Source: Budorcas taxicolor (Eukaryota > Chordata > Mammalia > Artiodactyla > Bovidae). Taken from it: a stretch of DNA of 64,000 nt. The notes under the pieces were generated by a model. That model searched no databases. It worked only from the letters and a program-made list of their open reading frames with translations, and had not been told where the DNA came from. A program made the translations under genes and the position numbers. This document shows, in pieces, positions 24,085 through 36,250 of the stretch (position 1 is the first letter of the stretch; every line of letters begins with the position of its first letter). The stretch is taken from positions 163,170,004 to 163,234,003 of the forward strand of contig NC_068911.1 of NCBI RefSeq assembly GCF_023091745.1. Reading direction: 5' to 3'.

Positions 24085-24198
24085 ATGCCGTTCCCATTTG
24101 GGAAGTCTCACAAGTCCCCTGCAGACATCGTGAAGAACCTGAAGGAGAGCATGGCTGTGCTGGAGAAGCAAGACATTTCCGACAAAAAAGCAGAAAAG
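24085..24198 (+). CDS. CAB39: CAB39 coding exon 1 (exon 2 of the gene), residues 1-38
   Basis: This exon encodes the MO25-alpha N-terminus, starting [16 protein letters not shown] and ending DKKAEK. From memory it matches mammalian CAB39 and clearly differs from CAB39L, which has MKKMPLFSKSHK instead. The start is set by the GCCGCCATG Kozak context and by family length. The exon ends exactly after an AAG codon (phase 0), followed by a consensus donor GTATGT at 24199. This segment forms the first helices of the armadillo-like fold. Without splicing the frame would run 24 more codons into the intron to a stop near 24270. Nothing is truncated or frameshifted. Confidence 0.96.
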
Positions 24199-24689
24199 GT
24201 ATGTATTTGGCTTTATTTTATATTTTTAATCTTTGGATTAGGAGCACATCTAAGACAAATTATGAGCTGATTTCTAAAAAGCAGTAAATTCAGTTTGTGT
24301 TTATTTAAGGTTTTTAAAATATAGTCCAACTCAAGTAGCGCTTGCTGGTGCTATTTAAATTCCACGTGTGTTCTCCTGTTCTGCCATCTAACACATATCT
24401 AACTTTTTTCTCAAGTTTTTCACTTGAGGTTTCCAATTTTATTTTAACTTTTGGGGTTTTTGTTGTTGATGTGGTTTATCTGATTTCTAAAATCAGTGTT
24501 TCCACTGGTAGTCTGCCATGGGAGATACCTCTCCTGATTTTGTGTTTCCTGTATCCCTGACAAGTATCTTCTACCCAGTCATCACAGTCCAAAATGTGAC
24601 TTTCATCCCAGTTTGTCCCCCGCCCCGAGAAGCATCAACTTTCACGAAATAGCATGAACCTCTACTGCTTCCTGAGAGGTTTAGGAATT

Positions 24690-25300
24690 GATCCCAACTT
24701 CCATTCCTACTTGACAAAAATTCTCATGACCTTATGGACCGTAGTAGTAGCCTCCTGAGGGCTCTTTCTGAAATGTCTCCCCTCCTTTAACCCTTCAGTT
24801 CAGCCCTCTCGCGTAGTGCATGAGACCCTTTGTGGCCTGGCCTGCGCGGCTCTCGGTGGACTTTAACCCTTCTTCCTTGCTCTGTGTGCTCTGCCAGTCT
24901 TGGCCCCTCTCTGTTCATGGAAGCAGTTAAGAGCAGTCAGCTAGCTGTACTGTCTTTGTCTTGTTCCACTGCCCCGCACGTTTCCCTTAGCCCTCATTCG
25001 TTTTTCAGAACCAGCCTCTTCATCTGGTTTTCCCAAATGGCTTTCCAGAATACTCCCTCTCCTGACCTTATCCTTACCCCCTAAAACAAATATCCACCAT
25101 TTGGCCACCTCCTTTGGAAATAGCCGGACTGCTGCTGTCTTCAACATGGTTTTATTTGCATCATATTTATGTCTTCCTTTCTAGACTTTGAGCTCTTTGA
25201 CCCATGTGTCATTTCTGGCCCACCTTTGCCCTCCATGGTACCTGTCTCCCCATGGGCTGAACGCCTGATGATTCATTGGATAAGTGCTTGAGTGGAACAT
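24690..25300 (+). mobile_element. L2 LINE 3' part, diverged
   Basis: Pyrimidine-rich sequence with L2 landmarks: a TTTCTAGACTTTGAGCTCTT unit (normally TAGA-TGTAAGCTCC) and an end region GGATAAGTGCTTGAGTGG. The 84-codon frame on its + strand is incidental. Confidence 0.5.
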
Positions 25301-26287
25301 TTTCCATCCTTTCTTTTATTTTAGAAAGTTGTTTTCTGTTTTGAGTTGACAGTTAAATTGCATCATTTCTACCATCTTTTTAAGTTTGAGATTCTGTGGT
25401 TTACCTGTATCCTTATAAAGAAAAGAATATCACAGTCATGGGATTAAGATTTGTAATTATAGGCTATTTAGTTATATAACTTCCTGTCATTGGAAGCAGT
25501 GTACAATTAGTGAAGTTTGGTATAATGCAGCTTTTCTTCCATAGAAAGTCTGTAGACAATTTCTTGTATACCTTAGTAAGATATATAGGTAACTGTTAAT
25601 AATATGATGAAGTGAACTTCTTTTAAAAATGGCTGTTATATTATTTTGGTTGAAGTATATAAAGAAAATCTGGCCTCATACAGATGCATAATTGGGAAAG
25701 AGGAGTATTTTAATAGCCTTTCAGATTTTTGAAGTTTCTGATACCACATGAATATTCACCAGTTGATAGTTTCTTAGTTGTAATAGACTCAAAGTGTATA
25801 AATGGACTTCTCATACTCTCTACTTTGAAGAGGTTCTTTATCCATACATAACTTTGTTATAGGCATTGGTCATTTAGAAAGTGTTGGATCATTGACTTAT
25901 ATCTTCCAAATGTTGACACATTATTCAGTATCAAAAATTCACACTCTAAAATTACACTACTGTGATCTCAGAAAAGTAAAACTTTTAGAAAGTGGTCAAA
26001 CTTCCTCGTGTTGTATTCAAATTTCAAAATTCAAGTTTGGCAACAAATACTATTTGTTGGTTGTTTTTCTTAAGGTGACAGGTTCACTTTGTTTATTTTT
26101 GAAAAAATACCTGCCAAGGATACAAGCCTGAATAATTTGTCAGATTTTCTTTCAAGGAAAAGTGATACTGCATGAAGAAAACTGCTTGTTCAGCTCATAG
26201 CCCAAGCATTATTATACAAATACTTTTTTTCAAGACAAGCAGCCATACTTCTGGAAGGGGCAGAAGGTGCTTTGTGTGTACTTCCCA

Positions 26288-26982
26288 TTCAGTTCAGTTC
26301 AGTTCAGTCTCTCAGTTGTGTCCAACTCCTTGCAACTGCATGAACTGCAGCACACCAGGCCTCCCTGTCCCTCACCAACTCCCGGAGCCTACCCAAACTC
26401 ATGTCCATTGAGTTGGTGATGCCATCCAACCATCTCATCCTCTGTCGTCCCCTTCTCCTCCTGCCCTCAGTCTTTCCCAGCATCAGGGTCTTTTCAAATG
26501 AGTCAGCTCTTTGCATCAGGTGTCCAAAGTATTGGAGTTTCAGCTTCAACATCAGTCCTTCCAATGAACACCCATGACTGATTTCCTTTAGGATGGACTG
26601 GTTGGATCTCCTTGCAGTCCAAGGGACTCTCAAGAGTCTTCTCCAACACCGCAGTTCAAAAGCATCAATTCTCCTGCGCTCAGCTTTCTTTATAGTCTAA
26701 CTCTTACATCCATACGTGACTATTGGAAAAACCATAGCTTTGACTAGAAGGACCTTTGTTGGGAAAGTAATGTCTCTCCTTTTTAATATGCTGTCTAGGT
26801 TGGTCATAACTTTCCTTCCAAGGAGTAAGAGTCTTTTAATTTCATGGCTGCAGTCACCATCTGCAGTGATTTTTGGAGCCCCCAAAAATAAAGTCAGCCA
26901 CTATTTCCCCATCTATTTCCCATGAAGTGATGGGACCGGGTGCCATGATCTTAGTTTTCTGAATGTTGAGCTTTAAGCCAGT
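26288..26982 (-). mobile_element. BovB LINE, 3' 0.7 kb
   Basis: Reverse complement encodes RT C-terminal segments ([45 protein letters not shown]) and ends in the BovB tail ACTGAACTGAACTGAA at 26288. 5'-truncated at about 26982. Confidence 0.9.
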
Positions 26983-28129
26983 CACATCAAATGTTCCCGC
27001 TTGCAGGTCAGAATTTAATGAATTATTTTTCTGCTTCCTCATACTACTCTTAAGTGAAACGGTTTTTTAAACTGAGTGTGTGAGGATGAAAAAACTACAG
27101 TGATAGCTGTTGTAACTCTGGCAAGAGGTCAGCACCGTCATTGCAAATGGTTGTAGTCGAAAAGGGCAAATTATGTATTTACATTGATAAGAAAACAGTT
27201 TTGACCTTATTGACCCCTTGAAAGGGTCTCAGGGAACCGTTTTTGGTAACATAGAGGTTGAGAAATCCTGATCTAAACCTAAGGAAGAATAGACCTCCTG
27301 CTATTAGGATAAACAAAGCAAAGAGAATTAGTTGAACTTTTGAAAAATAAGTTTTGTTTCAAAGAAAGGGGACAACTTTGAAGACCGGTTGATACAAATT
27401 ATTCTGGAATAGATTAGGAATAGAGAGGAAGACCCTGAACTTTGTGGTTTCACTTTCTTGTCAAGATTCAGGAGACATTGCTAATACAAGTGGTAAAAAG
27501 GGAAGTGAGACCTGAAAACAATGGAAAGATAAAATATTACCACTAAATTGAACACCCTGAAAAACTACTTTGATATCATATTTAAAACTGAAAACTTGAA
27601 GGTTAGGATGCTTTGTATGATTTGTTATCTAGCATTGTTCTGGAAATTCTAGGCAATGCATAAAGAAATGGTTTAGAAATGAAAAATACATCTGTTTCAA
27701 ATAAAGAAGGGAAATTACAGTGTTGACATATTTGTATATCTTTACAAAGCACAGAGGAATCAATGTGAATATGAGAGTTCACTAGGGCAGCTAAATACAA
27801 AATCTATAGCTTCCCTAAATATCAATCAAAATGATCTAGAAATTATAATTTTTTTAAAAGTATTTTATTTGTAGTAACAACAAATAAATAGGGATCTGGG
27901 AATACTTTTATCAGGAGGTATGCAGAACCTGTCCATGTCATTGGACAGAATAAGCTTAAAGCAATTCCATTCACATCACAGCAGGATCTTTTTGTACCTT
28001 GACAAAAAATGATTATGAAGTTCTGGAAGAATAAAGAGCTGTAAAGTTGTGCTGGAATTTAAGGAATATGAATTCTACTTTGTTTTGAAGCAAAGCACAC
28101 ATTTCATACATCCCGATCATGAGTAGTGA

Positions 28130-28843
28130 GACACCATCCTTCTAGTTGTTCAGGCCAAAAGACTTGAGTCATCCATGACTCCTTTCATACTTCCCAAATC
28201 CAATTCATGAGCAAGTTCATCCACTTAATTGGGGCGGGGAGTGTTAAAAAGCCAGAATCTAATGACTCCTTCACCCCATTTTCCTGGTTCCCACTCTGGC
28301 CTAAGCTGTTATCTTTGCTCTGCATTGCTGCAGTGTTCTTCTAACTGGTCCCCCACAACCATGATGATTCTTTCAAAACATGCGTCAAATAATATTTCCC
28401 TTACAGTAAAAGTCAAAATCCTTACAGGAGCTGAACTAAGTTCTACAGGTCAAATCCTGCCTAGGCCTGTTTTTGTAAGGCTCATGAGATAAGAATGGCT
28501 TTTACATTTCTAAAGGATTGGTTTTAAAAGCAAAGAAAACTGCAACAGAGACTGTGTGGCCTGTAAATCTTACAATATTTCCTGTTTGGTGTTTTTAACT
28601 AAAAATAAATGCCCGTCCTTGCCCGGGTCAGTCAGGCCCGTCCCTGCTCCTAGTATTCCCCCCAGCGTCGGCTTGCCTTTCCTCCTGCACTCCAGTCCAC
28701 CCCTGCCTTGAGGCTTTTGCACTGGGCTGTTCCCTTTGCCTGGAATGTGCTTGCCCCAACTCTCTGCTTGTTTTGCCCCCTTGCTGCCTTCAAGGCTTTG
28801 CTCAAATATTGCTTTCACCCAACCCTCTATTTAAAATGCAGCC
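28130..28843 (+). mobile_element. L2 LINE, left part, split by BovB
   Basis: L2-like text: GAGGCTTTTGCACTGGGCTG, TGTTCCCTTTGCCTGGAATG, AAGGCTTTGCTCAAATATTG and CCCTCTATTTAAAATGCAGC. The element resumes at 29281. Confidence 0.65.
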
Positions 28844-29280
28844 TCAGTTCAGTTGAGTCACTCAGTCATATCCGACTCTTTGCAACCCCATGAATCGCAG
28901 CATGCCAGGCCTCCCTGTCCATCACCAACTCCTGGAGTTCACTCAGACTCACGTCCGTCAAGTCGGTGATGCCATCCAGCCATCTCATCCTCTGTCGTCC
29001 AATCCCTCCCAGCATCAGAGGCTTTTCCAATGAGTCAACTCTTCACATGAGGTGGCCAAAGTACTGGAATTTCAGCTTTAACATCATTCCTTCCAAAGAA
29101 CATCCAGGGCTGATCTCCTTTAGGATGGACTGGTTGGATCTTCTTGCAGTCCAAGGGACTCTCAAGAGTCTTCTCCAACGCCACAGTTCAAAAGCATCAA
29201 TTCTTCGGCACACAGCTTTCTTCACAGTCCAACTCTCACATCCACACTTGACCACTGGAAAAACCATAGCCTTGACTAGA
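28844..29280 (-). mobile_element. BovB LINE 3' fragment inserted in L2
   Basis: Reverse complement encodes RT C-terminal pieces ([27 protein letters not shown]) and ends in the BovB tail at 28844. It breaks an L2 whose two halves read on continuously around it. Confidence 0.9.
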
Positions 29281-29420
29281 CCCCAGCATTCCTGTTAACC
29301 CGATCTTGCTGTTTTCTGTGTATCGCTTAACATCTTTAATATACTTATTGATTTTTTCATAATTAGTTCTTCCCTCTGTTAGAACATAAGCCTTCCAAAG
29401 ACAGCTCCATAATTACTTTT
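29281..29420 (+). mobile_element. L2 LINE, right part
   Basis: Continues the L2 interrupted at 28843: CCCCAGCATTCCTG, CTTCCCTCTGTTAGAACATA and GCCTTCCAAAGACAGC. Confidence 0.6.
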
Positions 29421-30079
29421 TATTTATTGAAAATGGAATTAAGAGTTAACATGAAACACTGTCAGCTTGTATCTCTTCTAAACTCTTTAGTGTCTACTGA
29501 ATAGGATAAAACATGTATTACTGAGGATGTTGTAATAATTTGTATGTTGAGTTTATGACCAATAAGAGTATCCCAAGCTGGTATCTTCTGAATTTTATGA
29601 TGGTGGCCAAGTATCACATTCCTTACAGTACTACCACCCACACAAACAATGAGATAAATGACCCTTCTCAAGAGGTCTACCCTGTTAGTCCTAGTATCTT
29701 CCATATTGTTTTGTGTTTATTAATTATCTTCCTGTGTAGTTCAGTATGCTCAATGGACACTTTTCATGATTGGATGAATAATTATACCCAGTGGATCTAA
29801 TTAATGGATAACCAAGCACCTAGGCAGGTTTTTGGTGACCTGTTGCAGGATACTGTCCCCAACTCGAAACTTTTGATAACATTTATTATCACTGAAGAAG
29901 GGCTTAAGTAACAGAGCTTGTGAATGACAGAAATTGGAGAAGAATAGAAGACTCTGTAGGTGACTAAATCAGGCACCAAAGAAGGGTTAATTAGCTGGAG
30001 AAGGGGGGCAGGAGGAAGGATATGATTGTAACTGATAAAGTGCAGCACAGATACAAGTATCGCTCTGTATCAGGGTCTG

Positions 30080-30320
30080 AAAAAGCAGACGGGATACCAA
30101 AGGAGAAAATAAAATATAATCACTAAAAGTATTTGATTAAACCAAAAGAAGGCAGAAAAAGAGGAAAGAACAGCAGTATAGAGTGGGTAGAACAAATGGA
30201 AAACAAATACCAAGATACTAGACTCAAATGTACTGTATTAATAATCACATTTAGTATAAATGTCTGAATACTCCAGTTAAAAGGCAGTGCTTATCAGGTT
30301 GGATATGAAAGTCCTAACTG
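30080..30320 (+). mobile_element. Old L1 ORF2, left part
   Basis: Diverged L1 ORF2 endonuclease-region text (TCAAATGTACTGTATTAATA, CTCCAGTTAAAAGGCAGTGC). The copy is interrupted after AAAGTCCTAACTG (up to 30320) and resumes at 30736. Confidence 0.6.
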
Positions 30321-30735
30321 AATAAATTTAGAGATTATCATATTAAGGGAAGTATGTCAGAAAGAGAAAGACAAATACCATACGATACCACTTCTATGTG
30401 GAATTTTTAAAAAATGATATAAATGAACTAATTTACAAAATAGGAATAGACTCACAGACAAAGAAAACAAATTTGTGGTCTCCAGAAAGTATAGCAGGGA
30501 TAAATTGGGAGTTTGGGATTAACATACACGTTACTATATATAAAATAGATAAACAACAAAGACCTGCTGTACAGCACAGGAAACCATATTCAGTATCTCA
30601 TAATACCCTAAAATGGAAGAGAATCTGGAAAAGAATGTTACGTATGCAACTGAAATCGCTTTGCTGTGCACCTGAAACTAGCACACTGTTATGAACTAGC
30701 TATACTTCAGGTTTTAAAAGCGGTTAGAAAGAGGA
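30321..30735 (+). mobile_element. Younger L1 3' end nested in old L1
   Basis: Resembles an L1 3' UTR (AAAGAAAACAAATTTGTGGT, GACCTGCTGTACAGCACAGG, TATACTTCAGGTTTTAAAAG). It is flanked by AAAGTCCTAACTG (30308-30320) and AAAGTCCTGACTG (30736-30748), a 13-bp target-site duplication with one mismatch. Confidence 0.7.
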
Positions 30736-32527
30736 AAAGTCCTGACTGTATGTGCCTACAAGAAATGCACTTTGAAGACAAGTAAAAGGAAGGAGAAAGA
30801 TAGATCATGTTAGCACTTGTCAAAAGAAGACTGAAATAGCTTTATTAATATCAGACAAAAATAGATTTCTGAGAAAATAGTATCAGGGATAGTTATTTCA
30901 TGATAAAATAGGGGTCAGTTAATCCAAGGGATATTGCAACCTTAAATGTTTATGCACCTAATAACAGCTTTAAAACAAAGCAAAAACTGATAAAACTATG
31001 AAGTGAAACAGTTAAATCCACAATTAAAATTGGAAAGTTTGATACTCCAATCTCAGTGATTGATAAAAGAAGTCTGTTAGGCACACCAATAGATCAATGG
31101 GACAGAAGAGAGAATCCAGAAATAAAACCTACATGTGTATGGAAATTTTTTGCCAAAGATGAAAATGCAGTTCAGTGGAACAAGGATAGTAGTTTTAATA
31201 ATTGGTACTGAAACAACCTGATAGCCACATGTGCAAAAAATATGTTGGACCCATGCCTCATGTCATATACAAAAATTAATTCAAAACGGATCACACAACT
31301 GAATGTAAAACGTAAAATTTTAAAGCGCCTGGGAAACAGGAGAAAAATGTTTATAATCTTGGGATAGGCAAAGAATTCTTAGATGTGATACCAGAAGCAT
31401 ACTCTATAAAAGAAAAAAATAATAAATTGTAATTCATCAGCACTAGATCCGTCAAGTCTTCTAAAGACACTGTTAAAAGAATGAAAAGACAAACCACAGA
31501 CTGAGAAAATCTTTGCAAAGCATATATTTGATGAAAGATTGCATCAAGAATACTTAAAGAACTCTCAAAACTTGATAAGAAAACCAGAAGAAAAAAAAAA
31601 GGATTCCGTATACACTTCACTAAAGATGATACACAGATTTCAGATAAACACTTGCAAAGATGTTCATCATAGGAAATTGCAAAGTAAAGCTATGATGAGA
31701 TAACCACTACACACCTATCACGATGGCAGGTATTGAAAATACCAGCTATATCAAATGTTAGTGGTTATGGTGAGCAATTAAAACTGCCGGTAGGAATGTA
31801 AGATAATATAGCTACTTTGGAAAACAGTTTGTCAGTTTCTGGAAAAGCTGAACTTAAATATAGCCATTTCACTCCCACGTATTTACCCAAGAGAGCGAGA
31901 AACATATGGTCCATACAAAGACTCAACATAAATGTTCATAGCAACTTTATTTGGAAGAGTCCAAAACAGGAAGTAGCCCAAGTGTGTGAATAAACCGGTT
32001 GTGACACATCCATAGAATGGAATACTAGTCAGCAATAAAAAGGAACAAACTCTTGCTGTATACAGCAGCATGAATGAATCTGAAAATAACGTGTTAAGTG
32101 AAGGAAGCCAGGTTATAAAGAATACATAATGTATGATTTTGTTTATATTACAGAACTGTGAATAGCCGCAGTGACAGAAGGTAGATGAGTGGTGGGCCGG
32201 TTAGAGTGGGGTTGGTGGAATGAGGGGATTATAGCAGGATCATGGTAGTCATGGATATGTTCACTTGTCTTAGAGCTGTGTGCCTAAGTCCAGAGTTATC
32301 AGGTTGTACACTTTAAATAGGGCTTCCCTTGTGACTCAGCTGGCAAAGACACTGCCTGCAGTGAGGGAGACTGGGTTCAATCCTTGGGTTGGGAAGATCC
32401 CCTGGAGAAGGGAAAGGCTACCCACTCCGTATTCTGGCCTAGAGAATTCCATGGACTGTATAAATATGGACACTTTAAATATGTGTGTTTTGTTGTATGT
32501 TAAATGTAACTCAGTTAGAAGGGAAAA
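30736..32527 (+). mobile_element. Old L1, ORF2 to 3' end, internally deleted
   Basis: Continues the ORF2 interrupted at 30320 (ATTAATATCAGACAAAAATA, TTTATGCACCTAATAACAGC). It then jumps near 31070 to the C-terminal ORF2 (CCAATAGATCAATGGGACAG) and runs through a typical end (AATGGAATACTAGTCAGCAA; GTTGTACACTTTAAATA) to about 32527. A Bov-tA interrupts it at 32320-32469. No long open frame survives. Confidence 0.75.
32320..32469 (+). mobile_element. Bov-tA SINE, 3'-truncated, inside old L1
   Basis: Head GGGCTTCCCTTGTGACTCAG and body to CCATGGACTGTATAAATATGG. It is bounded by ACACTTTAAATA at 32308-32319 and at 32470-32481, a perfect 12-bp target-site duplication. Confidence 0.93.
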
Positions 32528-34669
32528 GGACTCTCCATGTAGCAGCTGAGGTATAGGTGACTTAGAACCATAGATGGTTCTATTCCTAAGAAGGAATAGA
32601 CCATGTAATAAAGTATCCAGAAAGACTGTTGAAAGCCTAGGTCACAATAGTAGAGAAACAGCAGCCTCAGAGTGACCATCTTCTGCTCTTTGTAGACAAG
32701 TCCATACTGAGTTTGTAGAGAAGCTCAAGGGTTGAGAGGGGAGTGACCAGGTGAGCACCGAAATTCTGAGTCCTGCCATGAGAAACAGTTGAAGGAATTG
32801 GAGATGTAGAGAGAGAATCAAATTTGAGTCCTAGTGCTCTTAGTAAAATGTTTTTAGGGGCTCATTTTATGTTAGAGAAGCTTCCAGACTGACAGAAGAT
32901 AGACCTAAGACCTGTGAGTGGAGATAAAACAGGGAGTCCAGTTTCATCTTGATATTCGGGAAAGTAAGTGGAAGTTAGCTTCCACGGGAGATAGCAAGTT
33001 TCCTGTCTCAGGGTTTGTGTTGGTGTGGTGATATAACACCGTTACTTTGCAAAGTGCCTTTGTAGAAAATAGGCCCCCATCTTATTTCGAGGTAAAATAG
33101 TATCCATCTTATTTCAAGGTAAAATAGTTATTCTCATGATCCACGTGAAGAAAGCTTGTTTCCAAGGACATTCATTATAGTAGAATCAGAGGTGGTATTC
33201 ACTCCTAGCTCTGCTAAACCTGTGGTAAAATTTTGAGTTTATCTCCTTTGTTCTTGATATCCATGGGCATTTTCTCATTCATTTCTTGTGATCTTATAAA
33301 CAAAATGATAAATATAACATTTGAGTGTTTCTTTTTTAATAGTATGTTGATATTTTTCCTTATTCTGTATGGTACACAGTTACCATATTAAGAATTGTCT
33401 GTAATAGAAATAGATTACTCCCTTAGGAACTGGGTCATACCTTTTAAAGAGAATTTGAAAACTACTTTGCTTATACTTTTAGAAAAAAGTGGTTTATCTT
33501 ACCATCTTTATTTTTAGGGAACTGGAGCATGGGAGTCTGGAATGGAATTAGTTCTCTCATTGCTCACAGCCACAGAGGCCTGGTATACATAATGACTGTT
33601 TACACACTCTTTGCCACTGCATGCTATATAAAGAAGGTATAGCTGCCTTGCTCAGCTCATACTTGGTTCTCTTCATCACTGTGAATGCATGTGTTCACAG
33701 GATTGAATAGCTGTATTCACTCATTTCATGAGAGGACTAAGTTTGCTGGCATATTTAAGAGGGGGGAAGGGAGCAGTCTTTTCATAGCATAGCCATTTAA
33801 CAGTGACTCATGGTAACTAAACTTGTTTAGAGTAATCTTTGACACCAGAAGGTTATTAATAGGCTTTTCTTAGCCCATGATTTTTCAGTTTAGCATACTC
33901 AGATATTTTCTTTAATAGAGAGACACATATATATAGGATTTTTTTAATTTAGAAATTAATGTGATAATAAAAATTTGGTCTTATTTTTGAGTATTTAGTG
34001 CCAGCAATGTTCCTCAGTTTACTTCTAGATTCCATCTTACATCTTTTATCTTAATTTACTTTAAGAACTTCCTTTTTTAAATGAGGTCATCTAATAAATC
34101 GCTTTTTGAGAAAGAATTGATATTTGAGGCAATAAATATAGGCTGGAGATATTTAGAGGATTTTTGTTTAAAATTGTTCTTTTGCATAAGAGTGGGTATA
34201 AAAAAACTCAAAAATGTATAATACAAAATAATAAATGATATGAGCCCCCTCCACCTCAAAAAAATCTGGGTTTTTTTAGGAATTTCTCAATAATAACAAT
34301 TAGTTGCATGTAAATTAGAATAAACTTGATTATATAAACCAGTAGTGAACAGAAGAATGAAAAACTCTGCTTAATAGATCACTTCAAAATTTTTTCTAAA
34401 AAGACGACTTTATAAATAACAGTTCTCATCTGATTTGTTACCTTCTGGGGAGTTTCAGACGCACAGTAATTGTCAGGACAGGTTTTTATTTTGTTGTTTG
34501 CTTTCAAAAGATGACAATAGAAGTAATTACTGTCATCGCTTCATTGTCACCTTTTGCAAAAGATTCCCAACTTGATTGAATCCATAGACATTTTAGTGCC
34601 CTTCCATATAGGGCAGATAGATGGGCACATGTATCAAATTTTGTCTTTGTTCTTTATAATCTAGTAGAA
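32528..34669. other. No recognised feature, small tandem duplication at 33078
   Basis: About 2.1 kb of intron with no gene or repeat I can name. At about 33078-33131 a 27-bp unit (CATCTTATTTC-AGGTAAAAT) occurs twice in tandem. Confidence 0.4.
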
Positions 34670-34878
34670 GGGCTTCCCTGGTAGCCCAGATGGTAAAGAG
34701 TCTACCTGCAATGCAGGAGACCTGGGTTTGATCCCTGGGTCAGGAAGATGCCCTGGAGAAGGGAATGGCACCCACTGTAGTATCCTTGCCTGGAGAATTC
34801 CAAGGACAGGAGCCTGGCGGGCTACAGTCCACAGGGTCAGAAAGAGTCGGACACGGCTGAGTGACTAACACACACACA
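34670..34878 (+). mobile_element. Bov-tA SINE
   Basis: Head GGGCTTCCCTGGTAGCCCAG, B-box-like GGTTTGATCCCTGGG, body ending AGTCGGACACGGCTGAGTGA and a short (AC) tail. Confidence 0.93.
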
Positions 34879-34923
34879 GAGGAAATAGACATGTCAGATA
34901 ATATAATACAGTATAAAGATACT

Positions 34924-35204
34924 TGGAGAAGGCACTGGCAACCCACTCCAGTACTCTTGCCTGGAAAATCCCATGGATGGAGGAGCCTGGTAGGCTGCAG
35001 TCCACAGGGTCGTGAAGAGTCGGAGACGACTGAGCGACTTCACTTTCACTTTTCACTTTCATGCATTTGGAGAAGGAAATGGAAACCCACTCCAGTGTTC
35101 TATGGCTGGAGAATCCCAGGTACGGGGGAGCCTGGTGGGCTGCCGTCTATGGAGTCGCACAGAGTCAGACATGACTAAATCGACTTAGCAGTAGCAACAG
35201 CAGT
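34924..35204 (+). mobile_element. Bov-A2 dimeric SINE
   Basis: Two Bov-A monomers in tandem, each starting GGAGAAGG-A-TGG and ending in an AGAGTCGGA-ACGACTGA-like segment. They are joined by the TTCACTTTCACTTTTCACTT linker, and the copy ends in TTAGCAGTAGCAACAGCAG. Confidence 0.93.
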
Positions 35205-35518
35205 ATGTGTTCATTCCAGAAATTAGGGAAGTTCAGCAGAGCATAAAAGGGAAACTAAAGCTCATCCCCAGTCCACTCCTGCATGCAGTGACTACTTTTA
35301 ATGTAGTGGGACAGCCTCTAGGATTCTCATTCATATTCGCAGTCTCTCTCTCTTTCTGGGGCAGGTAAGTTACTCAACCCGAGGTCATGTCATCTTAGGT
35401 CCTGGTTTGTTAATTTTAAATCTTTGCATGTCAATATAGATCTACTTAATTGTTTTCAAAGCTTGCCATAATCTTCCATTTTATGGGTACATCATTAACT
35501 AGTTCCATTCAGGTGTTG

Positions 35519-35635
35519 TTTTTTTTTTTTTTTGCTGTGTCTTGCAGCTTACATGGGATCTAAGTTCCCTGATAGAACTCATGTGCCCTGCAGGGAAGTA
35601 CAGAATCCTAACCCCTGGGCCTCCAGGGAATTCCC
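35519..35635 (-). mobile_element. CHR-type SINE
   Basis: Reverse complement begins GGGAATTCCCTGGAGGCCCA and ends in a poly(A) (T run 35519-35533), with CCCTGCAGGGC-like body. Confidence 0.7.
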
Positions 35636-35891
35636 AAAGATAACTTTTACTTCTGATCTTTTCACTGTGGTAAATGACCCTGCTTGTACTTACATTTCTG
35701 TTTCCCCAGGGTAAATTCCTTAGATGTATAATGGGTGACTCAGAGGGATTGCACCTTTTAAAGCTTTTTGGTTTTTTGTTATATTTTACTAAATTGCCCT
35801 CCAATAAAGTTGTACCAATTTATTTTTCTACTACCAGTGTATCTTCCAGAAGTCTGTTTCTGATAGGAGGGGGAAAATATTTTACCATTTT

Positions 35892-36109
35892 CAATTCAGT
35901 CCAGTCGCTCAGTCGTGTCTGACTCTTTGTGACCCCATGGACTGCAGCACGCCAGGCACTGCCATCACCAACTCCCAGAGTTTACTCGAACCTATATCCA
36001 TTGAGTCAGTGATGCCATCCAGCCATCTCATCCTCTGTCGTCCCCTTCTCCTCCTGCCTTCAGTCTTTCCCAGCATCACGGTCTTTTCAAATGAGTCAGT
36101 TCTTTGCAG
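35892..36109 (-). mobile_element. BovB 3' fragment, about 220 bp
   Basis: Reverse complement ends in the BovB tail (GACTGAATTG at 35892) and contains the TGATGCCATCC..CATCTCATCC region. Flanked by TTTACCATTTT (35881-35891) and TTTATCATTTT (36110-36120), an 11-bp duplication with one mismatch. Confidence 0.88.
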
Positions 36110-36250
36110 TTTATCATTTTAAGCTAATATTATTATATTCGCTTATATTATAAAGTAGTATATCTTCTTTAAGATATCTATTTGTCAAGAATATCTTCTT
36201 GTCTTTTAATTTCTGAATTAGCTATATCTGTACTTCAACATTTTACTCTT

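Larger units (their letters stand above)
35210..36250 (-). mobile_element. Old L1 3' region, antisense, split by two insertions
   Basis: The + strand shows the reverse complement of an L1 3' region: ATAATCTTCCATTTTATGGG, AGGGATTGCACCTTTTAAAG, AAATTGCCCTCCAATAAAGT and TGTACCAATTTATTTTTCTA. A SINE (35519-35635) and a BovB piece (35892-36109) interrupt it. Confidence 0.6.
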
